From Pachypanchax playfairii (lineage: Eukaryota > Chordata > Actinopteri > Cyprinodontiformes > Aplocheilidae), in contig SSNP01000013.1 in assembly GCA_006937955.1 (NCBI GenBank), forward strand, positions 6,431,570 through 6,495,569: a stretch of DNA of 64,000 nt, in the 5' to 3' direction. Each line of letters starts with the position of its first letter. Position 1 is the stretch's first letter. The translations under genes were made by a program, and so were the position numbers. The notes beneath the pieces were generated by a model. It saw only the letters and a program-made list of their open reading frames with translations. It was not told where the DNA came from and did not search any database. Below are positions 35,871 to 50,999 of the stretch, piece by piece.

Positions 35871-36522
35871 ATCGGTTAAAAATGCAACTCTTGTGGCTGT
35901 GCGAACAGTTAATCCGCAAATCTTTTTTTTTAATTCTGAGGAATGAAGGCTGATTAAATAATGAACAGAAATGTGAGTTGCTGTTATTAGTCTACAGTAT
36001 GTTTGATCATATGGTGGAAGTCACCGGTCAGTAAAGTCCAAGGAAATCTGACACCAGTGTGTAATATTGTAAGCTACTTTTGTTAATTATTCATAGCTGA
36101 AAATGATCCAGAGGATGCCACACGTGGCTAAAGTGACGGATCTCTTATTTTTGTGATCATTTTAATGCTTTTTTTTTTTTTTTTTTTAATTTTAGTGCAG
36201 ATTTTAAAGTAATCCGCATGTAACAGCCTGAAAACATCAGGCGCATAAGGAAAGTTAAAGTTGCTTTTACGGACCGGAAAACATGCGCTCTGCAGATATG
36301 AAGACTCTCTGTTATCAGCTCCGTCCTCTTTGACAGCTCTGGATCAAAGACGCACGGGCTTCTCTTTTTTACACATATATTAATCACGTTTTATTTTGGT
36401 ATATTTTTATTTTTTATGAGAAGAAGCGTCGCAGGTCCAGTTCATTCTCGATGCGTTTTTCTTCTCCTCCTCCAGGCTCCTCCTGGACGGTGTTGTGGAT
36501 CCTTTTGTCGCACTTCCATGCG

Positions 36523-39570
<3,048 letters not shown>

Positions 39571-41342
39571 TCATGTCATTTGTTTCTTTTCCTTTCACGC
39601 CACTTCTTTACCAGTTCTCAGTGCTTTAACCCATCTTTGATTTATCTTTGTCGTTGCCTCTTTATTCTTCCCCGCGATTTAAAAATACTGACAGAAGGAT
39701 GGAAAGGAGGCAAAAATGTAATCATTTGCAGGGGAAAAAAAGACCAGCTGTTGCTTCGTAAGCTGGAGTGAACGAACTTGCAACCATTCTACCTTCAGTC
39801 GCAGGTCGGGTCTCACTGTGCTAAACGCAAAAAAAAAACAACCCAGAAACAGAGCAGTGTTTTTCAGTTGTGTTTTTAATTTGAGTATGGGAGAGTTTGA
39901 ATAATGTAAAGTGCACGACCTGGTCGGCACAGATGCTGCACACACCTTGTGTACGAATACCACAGGTATTTTTATTTATGAGCTGGAAGAGGGCGCATTT
40001 ACTTTCTGATTGATGTTGACAAACTGCTGGATTCGAAGACTTTTTAAGAACATGCAAGACATGCGATCCATGCTGCCTTATGTTTACATTGTGTTCCACT
40101 GCAAATGTTTTAGCCTTAAACAAAGTGCAATGCAGTATTTTAGTCGTTGATCCCATTTCTTCCAGGCTGTTGCTGGGATGTGTGGGTTTAGGACTGGAAT
40201 TATAGCACAGAAGAAAAATATATATCCACTCTCTGATGAGCGCAACCAGCATTTTGTATTTCATGTGCATTATGCAACAGATGAGATGCTCATCAACAGC
40301 ACTCAGCACAGAAACAACAAACACCTGGATGAAATCTGCTGAAAGGGACGTTTGACCTCACCTCACCTCTTTCTTCTTCTCTGGTAATCGATTGTAGCGC
40401 TAGATGCATCACTTCATCTCAGCCCCTCCCCCCGCCTTTATTTTTACTTCCTCTTTTTCCTCCGTTCTTTAACTTCTTGTCGTACTTTGCTTAAAAGCTT
40501 GAGACAAATTTGATCATTTTTATCTAAACAGAAGAATATGTTTCTTAGCAGATCTTCATTCATCTTCATCTTCCTCTCTCCCACTGCTGACTTCCCGTCC
40601 CTTTCCCTCCCCTCCCACCTCCTTTCACTCACTTTTTATCCGAGGCTGAAAAGCAGAGCAGGAAGGGTGTGAGTTTAATGCTGACTGCTCGGCTGGCATA
40701 TAGATGACCCACTTCTCTTCTCTTCACTGCCAGTCGCAGGGCTCGCTGCATGTGGGGCTTGTCTCTCTTTATTTCACCGCCAGCTAATGCAACACAGGAC
40801 AACACATGCATGAACAAACAGGCTCCAGTCAGCTAAATATCAACGCCCTGACAACAAGATGACCATATAACCCGAGATCTTTAAGAAAAGAGCAAAAGGA
40901 GCACAGATTTTTACTTATCAGGTGATGGAAACAATCTGAGTGTGTTCCACTCTCACCAAACAGAGTATTTGCATTCTGATCTGTTCTGATTATGTGATCA
41001 TGTATTTCACACATCCTGCTGTTTCAGTGTGTAAGCGTCCACGTGCACATCTTATATTATATCTTATAAACAGCTGAGACTTTCGGTTCAGTTTGGAGAT
41101 GGATTATTTGTTCTTGAACAGCTGCTACTGGCTTCAAGGATGCGTGCTGGTCTACGTGTTCTGCATCACTCCGTAGCTATAAAAATGTTTTTCTACCCAA
41201 ATGCATCTGAAAAAATCAGCCGAAAGCAGATGGATTTGATTTAAATGCAGACGTCTGTTTGCACAGATCATCCATCCTGTTTTTCTTTAAGACTTTTGTT
41301 AAATACTTTTTTTGACATTTTTATTCATGATTTTGCTGGAAA

Positions 41343-41825
41343 TTACAACCCCGAGTTGGGACACTGTGTAGAATGTAGAACATAAAAACAGAATGCAATG
41401 ATTTGCAAAGTTCATGAATCCATATTTTACAGCAACACATCTCACAAAAGTTGGACTAGAGGCAACAAAGGGGCTCGAAAATTAATTGGCGCAATTTGAA
41501 AACGACTGGAGGAACATTTGATAACTAATTCGGTCCAACAGCAACAGCTCTGTATAAAAGGAGCATTTCGGAGAGGCAGAGTTGCTCAGATGTAAAGATG
41601 GGAATCATGAAATAAAAAAAATCCAGCAACAAGAATCCTGCATTGGACAAGAATGGGACAATGTTTCTCTCATAAAAGTCCATCATCTGGTCTCCTCCCT
41701 TCCCAGATGTTTACAGACAGAAAAGGAGATGCTACACAATTTTGGGAGATGTGTTGCTGCCATTAAATTCCGAACAAACTAATATTTCTTATGACATGAT
41801 AAAATGTCTCAGTTTCAACATCTGG
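41343..41825 (+). mobile_element. Decayed non-autonomous DNA transposon
   Basis: It begins 'ttacaaccccgagttgggac' and continues 'actgtgtagaatgtag', 'cagaatgcaatgatttgcaa' and, later, 'aggagcatttcggagaggca'. I recognise this word order from an abundant fish DNA element whose termini carry the complement of the 'ttgggacactgtgta' segment. Here the right terminal repeat is lost after 'aatgtctcagtttcaacat', and the middle has many substitutions. The 66-codon frame inside is degenerate. Confidence 0.6.
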
Positions 41826-42258
41826 GCTCGTAGATGAGAAGCTTTTTAATGCTCTACATGACTGAACTGTTCTGAGCTGGTTTAATAAGAGTAGAGGATT
41901 AAGAGGAAGTCAAACAGAAAGGGCGGGGGGGGGGTTAAAGGATTCTGATGGAGGCGGGCATGAAGGTGATGACAAACACAATCTGTTTAGACAGTGACGC
42001 CGACTAAAAATACTGCTGATATGTTCTAAGAGCAGCTCGGACATCAGCCAGGGGTTTTTTCAATTTGTGGTTTGTGTTAAAGGTCGCGAACTCAGTGACC
42101 TTTGACCCACTTCCGTTCAGCGGCTGCTCGGCAACGTCACTGATGAAACTCAATCCGAATTTGAAGTAAAATGATTAAAAGTCAACAAGTAAAATAAGCC
42201 AGATTCTGAAAATGAAAGGTTTAAATCCTAGTGGATGTTTGCTGTTGTTGTCTAACCC

Positions 42259-42262
42259 CCCC

Positions 42263-42290
<28 letters not shown>
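42259..42290. repeat. (CA)n microsatellite
   Basis: A short C run followed by about 12 CA units with one interruption, in the 3' flank of FAM78A. Confidence 0.9.
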
Positions 42291-42293
<3 letters not shown>

Positions 42294-43130
42294 AGTGCAG
42301 GGAAGGTTATGTCCTTGTCATAAACCAGGGTTGGCCTCACAAACACACACAGAACTACCCGGAGGCGAAAGCAGCAGGCCTGGCGTGGTATCTGATTGTC
42401 ACAGCGGTGTCACATTGGCAGCGTGAACTCGTTTATCGGGGTCTGCACGTGGACCCGGCTGAACACATGAACAAACAATAAATAAATAAATAAATGATGC
42501 TTCCTTAAGTAAAACCCACAAGCGAAGAAAACTCCTTACTTGTTTCTTTAAATTTGAGGTTTTGCCACACAGGTGGTAAAATGTGCCAATATTGGGACAA
42601 AGCCAAACCTATGAAGAGATCAATTATTTAAAATAAAATGCTCCAAACACTTTGCGTGTTTTGAGCTGGTTTGGATGAAATGCTGTTTGTATTCCCAGAG
42701 AACTGCTGCTGGGTTGTGCCAAGTAAACAGATGTCTCCTCTCCTAAACCCACATCTTCACAGTTCTTCAGAGGGCTGCTATCGCTGCTTTACGTTGTTCT
42801 TCATCCTCGCCGAGACTTCAGTGATCTCTCGCCCTGACTTTTACTTTCATGCTGAGAAAAACCAACGTCAGAGTTTCTATATGTTGGTACAAACCCCCAA
42901 ATGTAGCACAAGAAAAGACACGAGAGACCGAGTCTGTTTTATTCTCTGAAAAAGCAGCATTTCTTTTATTGTTCTGTCTTGATTTTTTTCTTTTTTTACA
43001 CCAGTACTTGAAATGGGTTTGTTCAAGCAATTGTTTAATAACTGTGAAACTGCACAACTGTTGGGGAAAAAAACCCTGAAAAAAATATATTTAAAAGATT
43101 GTTTTTCATAAAAGAATAAAGAGTTCAAGT

Positions 43131-43906
43131 GTTTTATGATGTGTCTTGATTTTGTTTCAATCTTTGAGTTATAACAAGTCTTATATATAATGATAATTAT
43201 ATATAATAAATGTGTCAGTGAAAGTATCGCTGCGGTTTTGTAGCTGATTTTAAAAAGTTCTTACAAAAAGTAACATTAGAACTTCCTCTATCATACAGAA
43301 ATATTTCTATATAAGAGATAATAGTGAAATCAATAAGGGAAGGAACTTAAAGAGCCACTCTGATCATATTTTGAGCTATTTTATTATTTATTTATTTTAT
43401 TTTAAAGCGTCTCAGTTGGTCATTAAATTACGACTATGGCATTTTTACCCAAAATCACAAAACTTGTGCTGTTTTCTATGAAATAGTTTCTCCATACCGG
43501 CAGTAGCTCATTAGCAATTCGCCTCTGTGTGGGCGGAACCATTGGTTCAGAGGATGACTCCGCCCCTTTCCCTGTTTAAGAGATCTCTGTTTATGCTAGC
43601 ACTGTAACCCCACCCAGTGTATTTAATGCACATTCTTTTTCAAACAGCGATTTAAAAGTAGAAACACTCAAAAATGCAGTTTCATGCTTAATTTTCTCAA
43701 GATACGTGAGAAAATGAGTTGGCATAAATTATATTTAAAAACCTGACATTTTTTAAATATTATTTTTTACGTTCAATTATTTTCTAATTTTAAATATTTT
43801 GAGGGAAAATGTCTAAGTTATTTTAAATACTTGAATTGTGAGCACAAAATGATTCATTAAACAATAAATACTTTACTTCCATGATGTAACATTATTTTAG
43901 CTGAGT
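43131..43906. other. Intergenic, AT-rich, with a GC-richer patch
   Basis: No gene. The patch at about 43,495-43,620 ('gtgggcggaaccattggttc', then 'gactccgcccctttc') looks like part of a dispersed fish repeat, but I cannot name it. Confidence 0.35.
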
Positions 43907-44440
43907 GTGATGAGAAGCAGGTCGTGGAACGTTCCCTTCAGGTTGGCAGTGAGTCTTTTGCTTCACTGGAGGAGGGTCTTGTTCACTGTTGACGGCAGGA
44001 CGGAGCAGGAGATGGACCGGCGGATTGGAGCTTCACCCGTTTCCTCGGTTATGAGGGAGCTGCTTGGATCTGTCGTAGTGAAGAAGAGCTGAGCTGAAAG
44101 TCAAAGCTCTTGTCTACGTCTTCTGATCATGAGATCTGAATCCTGACTGAAAGAATAAGATCCTGGGTACAACCAGCTGGAATGAGCTTCTCCTGTAAGG
44201 AGGCCGAGTTCAACCTTATATAAGGTGAGGAGCTCCATCATCCAGCTTGAAGTGGAGCCGCTGCTCCTACTCATCGAAAAGAGTCAACTGAGGTGGTTCA
44301 TGCTCCCTACAGGGGTTTACCAGGCCTGTCCCAAGCAGACCTAGAATTTAGAAAATTTCCTCTCTGGCCTTGGAACATCTAGGGATCTCCCCGGAGGGGT
44401 TGGAGTGTTGCTTAGGAGAGCAATGTCTAGGTTTCTCTCA
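43907..44440 (+). mobile_element. LINE relic: reverse-transcriptase C-terminal part, frameshifted
   Basis: The first frame contains EMDRRIGASPVSSVMRELLG and SVVVKKS, the typical DRRIG...VM...SVVVK signature near the C-terminus of many fish LINE ORF2 proteins. It then breaks. Further downstream, in other frames, the DNA still resembles 'SxLRWxGHxxRM' coding sequence ('gtcaactgaggtggttcatgc') and 'gaacatctagggatctcccc'. It is a truncated, frameshifted copy with no active product. The LINE clade cannot be fixed by eye. Confidence 0.72.
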
Positions 44441-46060
44441 CTATTCAACAAAATATACTGTATTTCAGTTCAAAGACATGTAAAATCAATCTCCTCTAAC
44501 TTGTATCAGGTGTGAACTGATAAGTTTACCTGCTTGACATGAGAACAACAGACAGTTTCAGATAAAACTATAATTCTGTCACGTATAAAAAGTTTTAAAT
44601 CCTAATTGGAAACCATATTAATTACACTGTCACTGCTTGTTATATTATTATAATTTCATTTGAATGTTACGTTAGTTTATTACAACTGCAATGGATTTAT
44701 TTTTTTTTTTTATATTTAAAAACGCCTCATGGTTTCGTAAAACAGATTGACACAGAGATCTGGGAAAAGAGGAACTTGTGCGTTTTTTCAAGAAAAAATG
44801 AGAACAGCGAGAAACGAACTGACTTGCAACATAATCAGCATTTCTGTCACTGCGCTGAAACAAACTGCAACACTGTGCAACACTGTGTAACTATGTGGTT
44901 CACAGTTACGTTGGTGGTTTGATTCTATGCAGACGATGCATTTATTTACTGAAACTGAATGTTTATCATGCTAGTTTGCTATATTTGTCTTCAATTTAAA
45001 GCAGATCAAATGATTATTGTAAAATACTCATTTTAATGCTTGAGAATTGGTGGATTAAGTATCTTTTTAATTAAAAACCAAAATATGTACAGATACAGAT
45101 CTCTACTGTTTTAGTTAGTGTCTAGCAATTTGCATATTTTCCTTTTTGACATTTACTTCTTCAAATAATAACAATAAGACTTGTTATTTATTTTTATTTT
45201 TTGTTTAAAATAAGACTTTATTACTTGCACTCATATGTGAAGGGCTAAATATACAAACCTGCAGGGTCTTTGTTATCCTGGTCACGTCCCTGAACTAAAC
45301 ACTTGTGGCTAAATTTATACAGCTGCAGTGTCTCGTTGCAAAACTCCACCTGTTGCTATTTGCTCCCCCAAATAATCACAGTCACATGGTATCAACCGAA
45401 CCAGATTTTACTAATATTACTCTCATGGCGCCAGTGCTAAAAGTTGCAGGACCTTCTCAATCATGGTATCAGCGTACGATATGGGGCTTGTTAGCCGATA
45501 ACTGCCCACTTGGTTATTTTTGCACAATGAGACTTTCATCTTAATGTGACTGACCTTTTTATATCTTCATCACTTGGAGCAGGTGAGTACAGACTCACAG
45601 TGTAGACACCATGTGGTTTAGGACAGTACAACCAATCCAGTTCCTGAGAGTCACAATCCTGCAGATTATTTACGGTATTAGGCAACCCAAAATGGTGCCC
45701 GCTGCTCTGCCAGCTATTGGCTGGTAGATGTAAAAAAAAAAAAATGCCAACGTCGTGCCTGCCAAAATTAATATTTTATAATATTTTACTTCAAATATAA
45801 TTTTTCAAGGAAATAGTGTATTTTCATTCTACAACCCTCTAAACACCCCGTGGAGGCATTATTTTATTAAAAATATTGCTTTTTATGAAAATATTCTATA
45901 ATGCAACATCCAGAAGATTAAAGCTGGAGTTAGAATAATAACAGATCAGCATGCAGCGCAATATCAATTCTTCCATTTGACACCAATATTTCTTCTATGC
46001 ATATAAAAACTCCCCCTAAAATTAATGAAACATAAACCACTGGCTCCTTTTCAACATTAT
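44441..46060. other. Intergenic, AT-rich
   Basis: No gene or element recognised. The 63- and 79-codon frames at 44,672 and 45,305 have no support. Confidence 0.5.
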
Positions 46061-46184
46061 ATAGATGGATGGATGGATGGATGGATGGATGGATGGATGG
46101 ATGGATGGATGGATGGATGGATGGATGGATGGATGGATGGATGGATGGATGGATGGATGGATGGATGGATGGATGGATGGATGG
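46061..46184. repeat. (GGAT)n microsatellite
   Basis: About 30 GGAT units. The (MDGW)n plus-strand and (HPSI)n minus-strand frames of 69-123 codons come from this array. Unlike the copy at 29.3 kb, I do not see the interspersed repeat body beside it. Confidence 0.96.
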
Positions 46185-48226
46185 ACAGACGATCGATTGA
46201 TAGATATGTTCTCTTCTTGGACATGAGACACGTGAGGACAGTCAGACCCGAGTCAACATGCTGTAACTTCTGTCCCTGTTTGAACCATTTAGAAAAACTT
46301 CACAAAAACCTTCAAGACTTATTAAACCAAAGAAAAGGACGGATTTTCAAAAGAGTATGGAGTCAGTTCTGTTTTTCCTCTGAAACAGGGAAGTAAAGAA
46401 CATCTGACGACACCAGCTGAGTCTAACAAGCATCGATTTAAAGAAGCTTACTAAGTAAAAAAAAGGGGGAAAGTCCTTGATTCAGCAGAAACCAGCATGA
46501 ACTGCTGTAAGTGTTGACCGAGAGTCTGCAGCTGAAACCAAAAAGCAAGTGAACGGAACCTGATCGTGTCATGTTTGATGAACTGGACTCATCAGCAGGT
46601 ATCAGGCTTGTTGGTTTAACTACAGATGTGTTTACATCAGAAGATTCCGGGGCCTTTCTCTAACAACCTGAGCGATGCCGTGCAGCTCCTTTGAAACTGA
46701 AATCCTTCCTCCTGACATCTGTGGTAATGCCTGACATCCGCGATCATGTCTAATAGATAAAGCTTTAAGCTCTTCTCTGTAATCTGTTCACATGCGAAGA
46801 ACCCAAGTGTTGAAATTACAGTTTCACACACCCGCTTTATTTATTTATTTATTTATTTATTCTTTGCCACGTCACGTAATAAACTTTGTAGGAAGGCTTG
46901 GTTTTTAAGGGAAAAGCAGAGTTTGAGATAAAACATTCGGCACAAAGCTCCTTTGAAGTATCAAGTATGAGGGAACCTGCATAATCCCTGAGCAAGTTAA
47001 AGACTGAGCGAGTGAGGAAGAGGAGAGATGAGGAAGAAGCAAAGTTGTGGGTTTAAGGATATTTCATCATAGTATTTTACAGCCAATAGAGCATAAAAAT
47101 ATGATTATTTTTTTTAAATAACAAGATATTAGACAGAACTTGAAGTTTTGTACATTACAGCTGATTGAAAGCTGGAAGGCACTTTGTTATACTGATTAAA
47201 GTTAAACAACTTAATCTGAAATACAAGATTAAATGCTTTTTAGAAGTAACAACAAATCTGTTCATATGTTTTCTGCACATTTTGGTAAAACGTTTTCAAC
47301 GTAAGAAATCTGAATACGAATCATGTGAAGTGCATGAATCAAACCAACACTGCACAGAGTAAAGAGAAATCAGAATCAAACCAACACTCATTTGTTTGTG
47401 GATTATTGGATTAAGATTATCTGTGCAGGCAAATTGATGCTGTGCATTCTGCTCCAGAGCCGAGGACGTTCTGCAGAACGCCGTCGTGAGACGAACGGCC
47501 TGACGGATCACAGAAGAGCTGCACGCTGTTCAAAGAAACGCCTCAAGGCCCAAATGATGCACAGCGAAGAGACGATGAATACATCAGCAGAGCAACGTAG
47601 CGAGCTCAAATCCTGCTAATCATCATGCAGTGGGGGGGTAGAAGGGTGCAGCACAGAGAGGGGGGTGGATGGGTGTTTGGTTTGGACTCTATTTTTATCC
47701 AGATTCCATGAAGACAGCTGTTTGAGTCTCTCTGCACGTTTTAATCACTGACCAAATGCAGCCCAACTTCAGCACGTGGGATCAGTTTAAATAAAATAAA
47801 AAGAGGGAAAAACATTTTGCTTTCAATGCTTTCATCGAGGGCTGTTGTGAAAATGGGTGCAGAAAATCTCATAAGCTCATCCGCTTTAGCTGAAAAGTAT
47901 TACAGACGAGGGGCTCTGTAATCTACCAGTGGGTGCTGTTGTAATTCCTTACCTGGGATGGGAAACAGAATTGATGCTGAATACATGATCCGCTTTTTTT
48001 TTTTTTTTTCTCTCACAAACATCCGGCTCTGGTCTCGTCATTTCTATCTGCTGGAAACGTGAACTTCTCTGTTTTAGCAGGTGTCTGTTACAGGTCACGT
48101 GCTTTGACCCTGACATTCCCAACAAGCGGGACTTCTGACATGAGACGGGAGATAAAGGCTGACAGAGTGACGGTGACACTCCACAGACACAAGCTGGGAA
48201 TGTGATTCATCTGTGACCAACATACC
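46185..48226. other. Intergenic
   Basis: No supported gene. It has a TTTA-rich stretch at about 46,836-46,862 and a T run near 47,994-48,010. The small frames at 47,165-47,619 lack splice context and resemblance. Confidence 0.5.
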
Positions 48227-48270
48227 ACGTCACCCCCCACCCCCCCACCCCCACCCCACCCCCCCCCAAC
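48227..48270. repeat. C-rich (C4-9 A)n tract
   Basis: Runs of 4-9 C separated by single A or AC on the plus strand, so the minus strand carries at least five closely spaced G runs. Confidence 0.9.
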
Positions 48271-48520
48271 ACCATCAGCATTCTGCTACAGCGAGCTTCA
48301 GCTCTGTATGCAGGAGGCTCCTGAATAAAGATGGAGGGACGAGCTGCACATGAAGGTTTTAGGTTTAATTACTGAACCATCAGAACAAGCCCGAGGCTGC
48401 TTTATTCTACAGTCACCACATATTAGACTAATCCTTATTTTCTGGTTTAGGAATGGATTGAGGTGTTAATGGTACAAACCTGCAAACGGGTTTAAATATG
48501 AATGAATCTTAGAATCATTC

Positions 48521-48592
48521 TAACAACAAACTCTTTCTGAACAGTGAAGGATTTAGATGAGACTAAAGAGATTTTTCGAAATAAAAGAACCA
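48521..48592 (+). repeat. 72-bp dispersed direct repeat, copy 1
   Basis: From 'taacaacaaactctttctga' to 'ataaaagaacca'. It matches 50,485-50,556 in the same orientation with 4 differences in 72 bases, all transitions. It is too short and bare of features to name a family. Confidence 0.85.
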
Positions 48593-50484
48593 AGATATGT
48601 GTTCTTTTAGACATCTGAGCAAAAATATCTTGAACTAGAAATTTTGTTTAAAAGGTCTAGGATGTCCAGTTGCAATTTGATATCTTTGATATCCCTCTCA
48701 TCAGTAAACTTAAGGCAAAATAACATTTTTTTCTTTTTTTTTTTTGCTTTGTTCCTGTTATCCTCCCTTGACCTTTTGAGGCTGCCTTTTTCTGTAATGT
48801 TTTTTTTTATTTATACATGTCTGAGCACACTGGTTTTATTGAACACAGTTTTTACAGCCACGGGATCAGTGACATCATCACGCTGACGTATAATATGCAA
48901 ATTAGCTTGTGGTGTCATTTGGAAACATCTAGTGAGCTTCTTTCTGTCAGAGACAGTTGGTAACAGTTGAGTGTGAAGGTGTCAGTGTGTCTACTGCAAC
49001 TGTTGCTACAGCATCATACAGTATAGACCCTTTATCAGTCTACGTCCCGTCACAACGACAGCCACTGTCTATCATAGCTGGGTCACACCCATTTATTTTG
49101 TAAGCTTTGTGCTCACAGATGCTGAACCAGATGCTAAACCAGGTGCAGGGTAGCCAATAAATGACCAGTTCATCGAGCACCAGTCATCTTCTGAGTCAGC
49201 TGTTGAAGAGACCCCGCCTATAAACCCCGCCCACCATGCTCCACCCAACCAAACTATTTTAAATTATTTCTTTCTTGCTTGGCTTTTTATGTTTATATTT
49301 CTTTTTAAACAGTTTTGTAATTAAATCTAATTAGACCAATTCATTTTTAATTTTTCTTGTAAATAATTTATTGATTTTCTTTGGTTTTTTCAAGTCTTAT
49401 TTAAATCAGTTTAGCCAATTTTTTTGATCTAATGTGATGTAAATAGTTTGTTTAGTAAAAGTTTTGTAGATAAAATAATTAATCCTAATTAATTTCTTTA
49501 TGCTTAATTGTGATTTTCTTGGTTAATAGTCTTTTCTTTCTTTAATTATTGCTTAATATCAAACTAATTTGAATAATTTATTGTATATAGTTGTATATGT
49601 TTTATTTTTTTAAATTGTGATTGAAACCCTGTTGTACTCAATTTGAATTAAAACTTGGCCAAAATTTTAAAAACATGCTAGTTTTCTTTTTCGTAAACTT
49701 TTCAATTTGTTTCAACTCCAGAATGTTATGAAGATGAATTTGAAAGTTCTTCTTTGCCATAAAAATCAACTTAATCCTAAAAAAAGAAGAAAAAAAACCA
49801 TTTCCTCTCATTCGTCTCATTGCTGCCTTAAACCAACCTGCTGAGATCATTTCAATAATCTTCTCACTAACAGGTGAAAATTAACGAGTTCAATTGAAGC
49901 TTCAGCGTGTCCCAAAAAGTCCATCAAGCACCAAGATGATTCAGCTGTGGGATCAGAGTAACACTAGTGCAGAGCTGCTCAGGAACTGCAGCAGGCTGAT
50001 GTGAGAACATCTGCATAATGAGCTGAAGACGGTCTGGTGTCAAGAAGAGCAGAAAAGAAACACTGCATGAGTGGTTTAGTTTAAATATTGTTGGTTTCTT
50101 GTGATTCTTCCCCCTCAAAACAAACATTTACAGCAAATATAAACTCAATAAACCGTACTGCAGTAGTTTTAAAAGTGAAAATATTGTAAATCTGACAGTG
50201 CTGCAAATTAATCATGTACAACTAGACGCTTTTGTCTACATCACAGCGAATATCAGCTGTCAATACACTGAGGAAAGTATCTTCTTGTGTTGAATCCACC
50301 CTCTGCAGGACTCTGATAGTGCAACCTTCTGTAGGTCAAAAGGGGGTCCTCATTAAAATATCTCCAAACAGTAACAACCAGGTATGTATAACTGAACCAC
50401 ACGGTAAACCAGATCATCCTTCAACATAAACAAAACATGGGGATTAATATCAACTTTGTACCAGAGGATTTTTGAACATGGTGG
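48593..50484. other. Intergenic between the two direct repeat copies
   Basis: T-rich in the middle (49,260-49,680). No gene recognised. The small frames at 48,644 and 49,638-50,127 are unsupported. Confidence 0.5.
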
Positions 50485-50556
50485 TAACAACAAACTCTTT
50501 CCGAACAATGAAGGATTTAGATGAGACCAAAGAGATTTTTCAAAATAAAAGAACCA
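50485..50556 (+). repeat. 72-bp dispersed direct repeat, copy 2
   Basis: Partner of 48,521-48,592. Two of the four differences are at CpG/TpG or CpG/CpA sites, as expected from methylation decay. It lies just downstream of the NUP214 transcript end. Confidence 0.85.
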
Positions 50557-50673
50557 TCTGTGTAAACCTTTTAGTCTCTCCAGCTACTTCAGATGAGAAT
50601 AAATGTTTATTTTAATGTAAAATAAAACACATCAAGGAAAAATAATGCAGTAAAAATAGTTTGAAAAATACAT

Positions 50674-50999
50674 TTTATTTTTTCATCCAAGTAAAAATAC
50701 ACGGTTTTCTTTCATTCTAGTACATTTTTCAAATATGGTCACAGAACTGGACTGAAACCAAAAGCTGCAAAACACTCAGTTGCACTGAAGGCTTAAGTCA
50801 GAGAGACAAAACGCTGCATTTTATTTGATTCTACAGGCCGTAAGGAGACAGCAGGGATACAAAAATCACCAGAAATCTTGTACAGGTGTAAATTAAACAC
50901 AGATAATCAACTTATTTTGCAAAGGAAGCGGCAGCGTCGCTCCTCTCCCGAACGCTGAACTCTGTCACGTCTTCGTTTTCTCATGGAGGCTCATAAAAA
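50674..50999 (-). other. NUP214 3' untranslated region
   Basis: Follows the NUP214 stop. The complement of AATAAA at 50,674-50,679 gives a transcript end near 50,655. No other feature. Confidence 0.6.

Larger units (their letters stand above)
39571..43130 (+). other. FAM78A 3' flank, possibly a long 3'UTR
   Basis: Several AATAAA signals follow the stop; the last clear one in this stretch is at 43,115-43,120. A 3.5-kb 3'UTR is plausible but not proven, because a DNA-transposon relic (41,343-41,825) and a CA microsatellite interrupt it. No coding frame is supported. Confidence 0.35.

Noticed and set aside
43907..44092. 61-codon frame as a possible small gene
   Set aside because: It matches LINE ORF2 wording and is broken downstream; it is a repeat relic.
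46025..46396. 123-codon plus-strand frame with MDGW repeats (and similar repeat frames at 29,189-29,422, 36,962-37,180 and 37,957-38,265)
   Set aside because: They are translations of GGAT, GT and GATA microsatellites.
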